DNA of 64,000 nt, taken from Mercurialis annua. Taxonomy: Eukaryota > Streptophyta > Magnoliopsida > Malpighiales > Euphorbiaceae. Made by a program: the position numbers and the translations under genes. The stretch is from NCBI RefSeq assembly GCF_937616625.2, contig NC_065570.1:10364001-10428000 (forward strand), given 5' to 3'. Shown here one piece after another: positions 20,752-30,700 of the stretch (positions are counted from its first letter, which is position 1; each line of letters begins with the position of its first letter). The notes beneath the pieces are model-generated. The model searched no databases and was not told where the DNA came from. It saw nothing but the letters and a program-made list of their open reading frames with translations.

Positions 20752-23043
20752 TGTCGTGATCGGCTCATAACCGGATTGGTATGCGCAGCGGAATCGAAAA
20801 TATTTTGTAGGTATTTAATTATGGATTGATAAATATTTTAAGGTAATTAAGTCGTGCCACGTGTCGTGATTTCCGATAAATTAAATTAAGGAGAATTTAA
20901 TTTAATTATATCGGAAATTCAGGATAAAAATTTAATGAGTCAATTAGCGGAATTTAAGGAGTTAATTTTAAAAATTTGGATGTGGAGACATTTTAGGGCT
21001 AAATTGTAAATTTTGAAAAGTTTAGGGGCTAAAGTGCAAATTAGCCAATTAAGCCCCGAAATTAGAAATTTGAGGATTTTCGATGGAAATATATATTTTG
21101 AGTTAGTATTTTTATTCGGATATAAATAATACGTATATGAAGTAATAGAAAGATTAATTGAATAGGTTTTGGATTAAATTGAAACTTTTGAAAAGTTTCA
21201 AGGACCAAATGACAAGTTAGCCATTACATATATATAATCCAAACCTTCAGTGCGAAGGTTACAGAAACATCATCTTCATCTCTTTTTCTTTAACAAACGG
21301 CGATACCGTATCGTTCCGTCGCTCGATCTCGTTTCTCGCCCATTTCTGACGTTCTATAACTCCAAACGATCGTATTTTGACGGGTAATCACGGTAAGCTT
21401 GACGTTTTATCGTTTAAACGGATATATTTTGAGTTATATCGATTCAAAGTTTTAGGCCACGAAACGATTTTATCGTTTTATCGAGTATAAAATTGATATA
21501 TAGCGTTTTGAGCTTAGAATACGCGTTTTGGTTGAGTTTGGAGCGTTTTTACGTATATAGCCGGTCGGAAACCCCGGAAATCGATTCCGGGGGATCGTGC
21601 ACGACAGTACACGATCGTGCACTTGTGGTACACAAACGTGTACCATCAATGGTGCACGAACGTGTACCAAAGTACACGAACGTGTACCAATATATGGTAC
21701 ACGACCGTGTACCAAGGTACACGACCGTGTACCAAGGTACACGACCGTGTACCATCAAGGTACACGATCGTGTACCCCCATACACGAACGTGCACCCTCC
21801 GATTCTCGCACCCCGATTCTTCGTACCTCGATTGAATTAATTGAATATCATTTAATATGTATAGTTAACCTAATGAGGTTAAACGGGAGTTGAATTAGAA
21901 GTGATTTACGATCCGTAAACGAGTTTGATACCGTTTATCGAAGTATACGTGAGAAGCACGACGATTAATGAAAGTAAAACGTGTCGAGTCTTGAGTCTAG
22001 AGTCAATCTTAGAATATGATTCTAATACAAATCAAATGTTTTAAAAATTATTTTAGATCCGGCGAGGCAAGAAGCAGCCGGACCAGTAGTTCGGGAAGTT
22101 TGACGTATCTAAGCCCCGACGTATTTTTTGGATAAGCGTTTTCTGTGAGTTTATACTATTTGCTTTTAAAGTATTTATTTAAGCAAATATTTTATATTGC
22201 TTTATATTGTTTTGCATGATTGCGATGCGAATCCTTTTTATGAATTGCATATGCTTGATTTGAAACCAGTATTGATCCGATGGAACGTGCTACCTATTGG
22301 GCGACAATAGGACTGTGTGATCACCAGTTTTGATATGACTCTGCTGGGAGCTGATGATGAATATGAAATTTACGATTGGGTTTATGATTTTGATACGAGA
22401 GAGCACTCGGCTACGGTGTAGTCTGGAGTCCCCGTATCTAGTGGCTGGGCCACCAGCGAGTTGGACTCGCAATTGATATTTATGATTGGGTTGCTCGATT
22501 GATTATTAGTATGTTTGAGGATTAAGGTTTCATTCGGATCCTGTACTTGGCTGCATACGATTGAATATCGTTTTATGTTATATATGAATACTTATTAGTA
22601 AATGTATGAACTCACTCAGTATATCCCAATATACTGACCCCTCACAGATTTCCTTACAGGATAAAGACGCTTTGAAGCAACGGACTTCTATCCTACTTCC
22701 AGAAGTCTGTATTTTTTAGTATGTAAAGAAACAGTACTTTACTCTTAGAGCTGCAGTAGATAAGTATTTTGCCAGTCAGCTTGTATGTATAGTTTTTTGT
22801 AAATATAACTTTAATGTTTTAAAGTTTTAAACGTTTTACGCTTGCTGCGTTGTGATATTTGTATTTGCCAGAGGATATGTATGCCTGGCATGTGTGCTTC
22901 TGCATGACACGTGTTTATGTATGTCATGCATGACGTATATGTTTCGAGAAAAATTATTTTACGTTTTTAGGCTTGCTACGGGTTTCGGAGCAACCACTCC
23001 CATTCCCTAGCGCCGGTCTCGGCCCTGAGATTGGGTCGTGACA
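20752..23043 (+). mobile_element. LTR-like segment 1 (possible solo LTR)
   Basis: The segment begins TGTCGTGATCGGCTC and ends GGGTCGTGACA, i.e. TG...CA with near-inverted ends, over 2.29 kb without a gene. Several blocks recur in the same order in segment 2 (24366-25753): around 22271-22327 (ATTGATCCGATGGAAC...CACCAGT), GTTTCATTCGGATC (22527), GAACTCACTCAGT (22608) and GCTTGCTACGGGTTT near the end. I find no target duplication, so solo LTR is an inference. Confidence 0.45.
21596..21798. repeat. Palindromic GTACACGANCGTGTAC array
   Basis: About nine copies of a 16-bp near-palindrome, GTACACGA(C/A/T)CGTGTAC, are separated by 3-8 bp (CAA, CCAAG, CCATCAAG). The array lies within LTR-like segment 1. 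The palindrome keeps several frames open on both strands, none with features of a protein. Confidence 0.85.
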
Positions 23044-23155
23044 AGCTTGAACTTGGTTATCTCTGAACGATTTCTTGGGTTTGCTTCAGTGGGCGAATCT
23101 CTTGGGGCTCGACCCATTATATTATTTTGGTATTGAGTTTCCATCGTTAAATCTT

Positions 23156-23503
23156 GGCCAAATGTCGTAAAAAGGCCAAACCTTTCATAAAAGTTTCACA
23201 AAAGTCATGACCTTTTAATTTTGTCAATTTTGGCCAAAAACAGATTATTTAGTTTCAATTGTGGCCAACTCTCAATTTGATTTCAATTTGTCTATATGGC
23301 GTCTACGTGGCATGCACATATATTGAAAGGTCGGGACTTTTGTGAAACCAAATAATCCATTTTTGTCCAAAATCGACAAAATTGAAAGGTCAGGACCTTT
23401 GTGAAACCAAATAGTCAGTTTTTGGCCAAAATCGACAAAATTAAAAGGTCAGGACTTTTGTGATACTTTTGTGAAAGGTTTGTCCTTTTTACGACATTTG
23501 CCC
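23156..23503. mobile_element. Mutator-like MITE with 9-bp TSD
   Basis: A 348-bp element begins GGCCAAATGTCGTAAAAAGG and ends with the inverse of GGGCAAATGTCGTAAAAAGG. Arms extend through TTTCACAAAAGT, GACCTTTTAATTTTGTC and TTTTGGCCAAAAAC. Perfect duplication TTAAATCTT at 23147-23155 and 23504-23512. No coding content. Confidence 0.85.
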
Positions 23504-24097
23504 TTAAATCTTCCATAAGTAAACTAATATCATGGTATTTATGCCTTGTTTGATTTTTAGCTTCATTTGGCGAAACTCTTCACTTTTTCGGCGAGTCTTT
23601 TCAATTTTTTTTATCCTTTGGCACATGTCCATCATGGTTCAAGGATCTTGAACATGTATCATCATAGTCTCCACGTGTCTTTCATCCTAAATGTGTTGTA
23701 GCATTTCAACCCTTTGATTTCTCAACCGTCATTATTATTTTCTTGGGATGCGTGCGTATTACATACTTCATCATCTTCTTCTTCATTTTCATTTTCTACT
23801 TAAAAACCTTATTTTCTCAAGCTTGAAATTTATGTTCTGAATTTTTTCTTGCTATTGCTTTTCTTCAAGATTCCTCGTTTACGAGAAGAGTCTAACTTTG
23901 CCTCTAAATTGTTGTCGAAGTGTAAGGCAGATAATCCTAAATTTTCTGATTTAGTTTTATCTCAGCCATCGGGTTTTGCCTTTTGCGTATCCTCGTGTCG
24001 ACCTTGAAGGTATTTTGTCTAACTTTATTTATTTTTATTTTACTTGTAGGATATTACTACCTCACTTGATTATCTTCATTCTGATTTTGATGTAGAC

Positions 24098-24343
24098 ATG
24101 TCTACTCTAATGGGTGAAGCGAGTTACCTCCCTTCGGTGCACGTTGATTCGGTCACCAATGATGCTCTTCTGGAAGATCTAGAAGTTTCTCCTACTTCAG
24201 AGGTGCCATAAGAGGTTCTGGAAACCGATCATGGTGAGCCTCTTCCTCTTGGCCTGGGTTATAGCTTGGTTCATTCTACCTCTGAGCATGCGGCAGACCC
24301 TCCTGCTCGAAAGAGGAAGAGGAAGCTTATGAAGAAATCATAA
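24098..24343 (+). pseudogene. Relic of a retroelement accessory ORF
   Basis: A frame beginning MSTLMGEASYLPS is broken by a TAA after 37 codons and continues for 43 more to a basic, nuclear-signal-like end (ARKRKRKLMKKS). The MST start, acidic Ser/Glu-rich sequence and basic patch recall the N-termini of the antisense accessory proteins of the two gypsy elements further right. The sequence just upstream (23800-24090) resembles a leader with a spliceable intron. It lies between two LTR-like segments and is probably internal debris of the same or a related element. Confidence 0.4.
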
Positions 24344-24365
24344 AAGGAGTCCTCCTCGGAAGGGA

Positions 24366-25753
24366 TGTGAAGGTTCAAATTGAATTTATTTAATAAATTT
24401 AAAGTTACTTAAAATAAGTAGGGAACAATTATAGTTGATTTATTATAACGACAAGGTCTGCAGTTCGAAGTGGTAAATTGTTTAAACAATTTACGAAATG
24501 ACATAATAACGAGAAAATGAATTAATTAAATGTATATTGTCGAAATTATTTAATAAGTGTGTGTATTATGTCTAGAGTCAACTCTAGAGTTAAGGGTTCA
24601 TTATTTGAATTGTGTTTTGATAATTGAATCCTAACTAGTTCTGACGAGTTATCGAACTACCGGGTCGGGGGACCACAAGAATCTAGCAGGATTGACAAAT
24701 TTTGAGATTTTCTTTTGGAAAATAACAGTTTCTGTGAGTTTGCATTTTACTTTTGAATATTAATTTAAAAATATTTTATTATTCCAATTATTATTGTAAT
24801 AGTATATGACATACATATAGTATTGCTCTAAAAAGTGATATTGATCCGATGGAACTTGCTTCCTATTGGGCCTCAATAGGACTATGTGGGCACCAGTACT
24901 AAATATAGAATACACATGTAATATAAAGATCGATCATGTTATAGGTCTAAGGCGACAGTACATAGCTCACGCCCTATACCTCGATACAGATCTGAGGTGA
25001 CGGTACATGGTTCACGACCCAAATACCGTAGTAAGTGAAACTCTGCGACGATGGTCCAATATGCACGATCCAGACTTATTGAATTATGTTGTGGTTTATG
25101 AATTATGGCAGGTTTCAATATATGTGGATCGAGATTTAGGGTTTCATTCGGATCGAGTATCTGGTTATATTTTCACATGATTTTACATACAATATTTTTT
25201 TTAATTAATACTCATTTGTAACTATGTGAACTCACTCAGTTTAAACTGGCCCGTTGATATTTCTCCCTTTCACGTAATTAGCAATTTTGGTGAGACCAGG
25301 CTTGCATTCTTTATTCTGGAAGTCACTCTGAAAACTACTTTTAATTCGAGAGCTGCAGTAGTTGGGTATTTTAACTCAACTATCATTAGATTATTTTATT
25401 TTAATGCAATTATAATATGGAACTATTGTATTTATATAAATTGATGGCTGCGTGGTTTATATTATATGAATGACTTTCTCGGTTGCTTATATACTAAACT
25501 GGTTTACATAATAAAGATATGGAGTTTTAAATGGCGATTATATTAATGAGACAAGTGACGAATGCCTTAGTTTCTAGTGTTACAATACCGGTTTTTGAGA
25601 ATATGTTTTCGAATGATAAAAAAAACGTATTGCATATATTATATTGCTTTCAAAAGCAAAAAATTTATGGTGATCTCAGGTTTGCTACGGGTTTTAGAGC
25701 TAACACTTCCATTTTTCATCGTCGCTCTCGATCCGAAATTTCAGATCGTGACA
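24366..25753 (+). mobile_element. LTR-like segment 2, 5'-truncated relative of segment 1
   Basis: It shares the ordered blocks listed for segment 1: ATTGATCCGATGGAAC at 24840, GTTTCATTCGGATC at 25142, GAACTCACTCAGT at 25227 and TTGCTACGGGTTT at 25682. It ends with CAGATCGTGACA. The 5' third of segment 1, including its palindrome array, is absent. No target duplication was found. Confidence 0.42.
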
Positions 25754-25853
25754 CTCCATTTCTTTCAAAACTAACCAGACTGAGGTCATCCATAAGTCTG
25801 GGCGAGCGCCCCTGAAACCCACTTCAATCACACCGATTGAATGATAAATTTTT

Positions 25854-26244
25854 GAGCAAATTACGCTGAGATCCCTGAGGTATACCATAATTAACAGTTT
25901 GATACCCTTTATTTCAAAAGTTTACTTAATAGTCTCTCAGTTTCAATTTCGTTAACTATTAGGCCCCTCTGTTAATTTAGACATTTACTTTCAAACGATT
26001 TGGTACCCCGCTTTTAATTTCGTGAACGATTTGGTCCCTCACTTTTAATTTCGTGAAACGATTTGATACCTCACTTTTAAACGTTTTGGTACCTCAGTTT
26101 GAATTCCGTCAAATGATTTGGTCCCCAAAATTAACGGAAGGGTCTCTCAGTTAACAAAATTAAAACTAAAGAATCATTAAGTAAACTTTTAAAATAAGGG
26201 GTATCAACTATGGTATATTTTAAGAAATTTAGCGTAATTTGCTC
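25854..26244. mobile_element. Mutator-like MITE
   Basis: A 391-bp element begins GAGCAAATTACGCT and ends AGCGTAATTTGCTC. The arms share GGTATACCATA, TTTACTTAAT and TTAACTGAGAG-like words. Flanks TAAATTTTT (25845-25853) and TAAATTTTA (26245-26253) match at 8 of 9 bases. A diverged relative lies at about 60935-61244. Confidence 0.72.
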
Positions 26245-26284
26245 TAAATTTTAATCAAAACCTAACTGACTAAATAAAAAAAGA

Positions 26285-26520
26285 AAAAAAAGTTCAAAAT
26301 TTAGCCGATCGTGTAGGTCATTCGGTTGGTTCAATTAAAATTGACAAAAAATACTAAAAACAATACAAAAGAAAAATTAAAATTTGAATTTTTGAGTAGG
26401 TTCGACTAATTTAAATAATTAAATTTCAAAGCGAATCCACAAGTGATAATCAATTTTTTTTTATTAAAATCAAATCGAACGAACTTAAACTAAAAACCAA
26501 AACGACCGAATTAACACGCA
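26285..26520. repeat. AACCGAA-type dispersed repeat, copy 3 (fragment)
   Basis: It resembles the repeat at 5235-5850: a phrase near 26310-26350 (CATTCGGTTGGTTCAATTAAAATTGACAAAA) matches its GGTGATTCGGTTGAGTCAGTTAAAACCGAC region. Ends are not defined. Confidence 0.4.
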
Positions 26521-27175
26521 GCCCCCCCTAGATTTGAGTAAAAAGTAGACACCTCTCAGTTTGTATTGTATTATTTGATCCTGCCTACCCAGAAAATAAC
26601 CAATCAAAAACAATTTTGGCCTATGATAAATGTTTTTTGCTGTTGGGACATATAGTTGGTACAACTAAATTTAACCTCATGTGAACTTTAGGGTTAATGA
26701 ACATATAAAATGCATGGTTGGGCATGAGATTGCCTCTATTTTAATCAAATTTGAAACTCAATTAAGTTTGCATCACTCTTTAATTAAATTAATCATCCAA
26801 TTAGTTCATTGCTTATAAATTCCTTCAAGCACAACTTCTCAACTAACCAGAGTTTCGTATCTAATTTTTCTTTCATGAACTTTGCACATCTTGATAGTAA
26901 TACATGTCTAATTTCAAAAAGAAAAAAAATATTTTATAGCCCTATCAATTTGTACCACCTTTCATTTTTATTATTATTAAATTTCCATTTGCTCTATTCT
27001 TTTTAAAAAGTGTAAAACTCAAAAAGAATTAATATCTTCACCCATTTATTGCAACGTCAAACGGTACAATAAAATCAGTTGAAAAAGTGAGGTAAATAGC
27101 ATTATTTTTTCAAAAAATTTATCTGCAAATTCTCGATTCATTCAATGTCATAAATTTTTAGTCTATGCCGACTTA
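26521..27175. other. AT-rich flank of gypsy element A
   Basis: No gene or structured repeat was recognised. It ends at the left target duplication of element A. The sequence continues across the element at 37404. Confidence 0.4.
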
Positions 27176-27180
27176 ATAGT

Positions 27181-27637
27181 TGATACCGCCCTAATAATAT
27201 CAGAACTCCAAGCATCGCCTAACGAATGCTATGCTCGCCCAACGGGTCTCCAAACCTCCCATCGCCCAGTCTGTCTCGGGCGGACTCATCCAGGTCTACC
27301 ATCTAGGCGACCTCATCCACTCTGTTCCCTGAGACCCACTACCCGGGATAATCGGGAACGTGCCTTCACCATTATCAGTAATCGTGGGACAAACCCACGA
27401 TTTACCAGATAACAACCGCCATAAACTCATTATAAAAGGAAGCCACCGAATGCTGAGAAGGGTAAGCACAAATCAGACTTAAATACTCTTACACTCATTT
27501 ACCTACCAAAAAACCCTCTCTGACTTAAGCATCGGAGTGGCTTTCAGGCTGAGCAAGCCTGAGGTCCTTTGAGCTTATATTTGTTACTTGTGCAGGAAAA
27601 ACAGTACGGGCGACCCTTTGAAGATCGACCTGTATCA
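27181..27637 (+). repeat. 5' LTR of element A
   Basis: 457 bp, TGATACCGCC...CTGTATCA, bounded by TG and CA. A TATAAAAGG core promoter motif at about 27432 probably drives genomic RNA synthesis. Identical by eye to the 3' LTR. Confidence 0.92.
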
Positions 27638-27639
27638 TT

Positions 27640-27657
27640 TGGTGCGGTGAGCGTGGA
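27640..27657 (+). promoter_or_regulatory. Primer-binding site of element A
   Basis: TGGTGCGGTGAGCGTGGA begins two bases after the LTR, at the same spacing as the primer site of element B. A TGG start fits a tRNA 3' end; the tRNA species was not determined. Confidence 0.55.
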
Positions 27658-27713
27658 ACTTATCAGTTTCGTCGTTCCTTTTAGATACTTTTTCAGAATT
27701 TGCTTTTTCAAGA

Positions 27714-30700
27714 ATGGATCCCCTACAAGATAACACTCTACCAGCTACCAACAGAGAAGACAGGGAAACAGAACCACCGGCCCTAAATCTATTCCCCCCA
27801 ACCAGCGAAGAAGGAGAAACCAGCGACCCCCTGACGACAAGACAGACGATACCTCCGATAGCCATAGCACCTGAGGAAGAGCCAATCAACAACCAAGCAA
27901 TGTTCAAGGCTTTCCTAGAAATCACCAGTCTACTCAAAGACATCAAACAGAGTATCTCGTTAAAGCCGCCGGAGCAGGGATCAGCGAAATCACCAGTACA
28001 GAAGTCAACGTCAACTATGGACAAAGGAAAAGAACCGATGCAAGAGGAAGGTGCCCCGGAAAACTCCGCAAAGAAACAAAACGCCCCAATAGTAATTCCA
28101 GACGAAGAACGTTGGATGGATGAACAACACACCCTCAAAGGCGGAGAAGAGCATCTGGAGGAAAAAGTCCGCCAAGTCATGAGCAGGCTTGGAATAAGAT
28201 GTGAAGACGTAGACATCTCTCTGCGAAGTGACTCACCACTTGCAGATTTCATCATCTCTCACGATTTCCCTACAAAGTTCAGATACCCTCCAAATTTAGA
28301 ATCATACGATGGAACAGGCTGTCCCAAGAGCCATATTCACAAATTCCAAGCAGTGATCAATGTTCAGACAAACTTAGATCACGTACTATGCAAACTTTTT
28401 CCTACTACCTTAAAAGGTCTGGCGCAGGAATGGTACCAGAGTTTAAAGCCAGGATCAGTGCTGACGTTCAAACAATTCTCAGGACTTTTCCAGGCTAGAT
28501 TCGTAGCATGCATCCCTCAAAAGAAGCTGTCCACAGACCTGCTGGCCATCATGCAATGGGAAGGAGAGACACTCAGGAAGTATGTAGAAAGATTCAATAA
28601 GGAGGCGATGCAGATAGAAGACCTCAGCCAGGAGATCGCCTACACAGCATTACTCAATGGAACTACCAACTCCGACCTACGAAAGGAATTGTTGGCTAAA
28701 TCACCAAAATCATTTACCACACTGATGACCATCGCACATACACAGATCAGAGTAGATGATGGCCAGAGAGAGATAGAGAATCGCCTCGGACGGGTAGAAG
28801 AACGAACATTTGCAGAAAGAAGAAATGGGGACAGATCGCCCACAGGAAGGAGGTTCGGAGAAAAAGGCAACGACCATTTCAGAAACAAAAGGAAAAAAGA
28901 CGAAGATAGGCGATATACACCCCTGAACACAACCAGAACCAACGTACTGTTTTGGGTAAAAGACAGCCGAGAAAAGGTCAGATGGCCAAGGAAGATGAAC
29001 GCTGCATCAGCCAGCAAAAGAGACAACAGCAAATACTGTGAATTTCACAGAGACAACGGCCACACCACAGATGAATGCTGGCACCTGAAGGAAGAGATAG
29101 AGAAGCTGATAGAAAGGGGATCCCTTTCCCAGTTCATAAAAAGGGATACCGAAGCCAGAGAGACAGAGTCGGAAAGAAAGAAAGAGCGGAAAGAAGAAAC
29201 CGCCAGAAGACCCAGACCAGAGCCAACAGGCGTGGTTAACGTAATAATGGGTGGATCGACCGGAGGAGACAGCAATACTACAAGAAAGAAAGCTGCAAGA
29301 ACAGTCTACTCAGTTAGCCCGGGTGCACCAAATGCTAAGAAATTCAGAAGCGTATCTTTTTCGGAGGGCGATAGTCATGGCTTATCAGTTCCCCATGAGG
29401 ACGCCCTAGTTGTCAAGGGGCGACTCAACAATTTCGAGGTATCTCGGATGCTGGTAGACACGGGAAGTTCGGTAAACATGATCACAATGGAGGTGTTCGG
29501 CAGAATTGGACTCAAGAAAGAAAATTTGACACATGTCTCTACTCCACTGGTGGGGCTAGGAGGCAAATCTGTACAGGTGGAAGGATCACTGGAGATAAAC
29601 ATCCAACTGGGAGATGGAGAGATCTACAAAGAGATCCGAGCAGAATTCATGGTGGTCAATATGGACTTCGCATACAACGCAATTCTCGGAAGGCCACTTT
29701 TGCACGATACGTGCGCATCCATTTGTATGAGGTACCTACTGATGAAAATCCCAACCAGAGAAGGCGACGCCGAAGTCAGAGGATGCCAAAAGTCAGCCAG
29801 AGAAGCATACTTTACAGCTCTCAGGAAAGTACATATAACCTTGCCAGTACTAACAATGGAACCTCCAGAGAAGAAAGAAAGGGCGGAGCATTATGGGCGA
29901 ACCGCGAAAATCGAATTATCCCCAGGAAAGGAGATAGAAGTGGGAGATGAGCTAGAAGAAGAAATCAAACGATCTCTGACAGAAAATCTCAGATCGCTTG
30001 GAGACTCCTTTGCCTGGACAACAGACGAACTGATCGGAGTAGACCCGGACGTCATATGTCATCGGTTAAACATAGCGACCGACGCGAAGGCAGTGATACA
30101 GAAGAAAAGAAGGCACTCGCCCGAAAAACAACTCGCCATCGCAGAAGAGGTCGCCCGGTTAAAAGCAGCAAACGTGATCAAAGACGCCTATTACCCCAAG
30201 TGGGTAGCAAATGTGGTGATGGTAAAAAAGTCCAATGGCACTTACCGAATGTGTGTGGACTTCACAGATCTAAATAAAGCATGTCCCAAAGATAGTTTCC
30301 CGCTCCCACACATTGATCAGTTAGTAGACTCCACAGCAGGTCACGCCCTCTATACATTCCTAGATGCCAAGGCGGGATATCATCAGATACCCATGGCACC
30401 TGAAGACCAGGAGAAGACGGCCTTCATAACGGACCAGGGATTATTTTGTTACAAGATGATGCCCTTCGGTCTGAAGAACGCAGGAGCCACATATCAGCGA
30501 CTGGTGAACTCAATATTCAGAGATCAGATCGGAAAACACATGGAAGTTTATGTGGACGACATGATCATCAAAAGCATCCGAGCTGAAGACCACCCAACAG
30601 ATGTGAAGATAGTCCTAGAGACGCTAAAGAGGTACCAGCTAAAACTCAATCCGGAAAAGTGCGTATTCGGAGTACCGGCGGGCAAGTTCTTGGGATACAT

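Noticed and set aside
21596..21798. CRISPR-like array
   Set aside because: Units are palindromic, spacers are only 3-8 bp and this is a plant nuclear genome. A CRISPR array is not plausible.
21470..21893. Overlapping Cys/Thr/Tyr-rich ORFs across the GTACACG array
   Set aside because: Frames stay open only because of the palindromic units. No start context, no family resemblance, and all three frames on both strands are similar.
20752..25753. A single intact LTR retrotransposon with these two segments as its LTRs
   Set aside because: The segments differ strongly in length and sequence, no primer site follows the first, no target duplication is visible and the interior is only about 1.3 kb with a broken frame.
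28640..29032. Minus-strand ORFs inside gag-pol of element A (here and elsewhere)
   Set aside because: Shadows of a 1,795-codon frame with clear domains; their hydrophobic, Ser/Leu-rich composition is typical of antisense reading.
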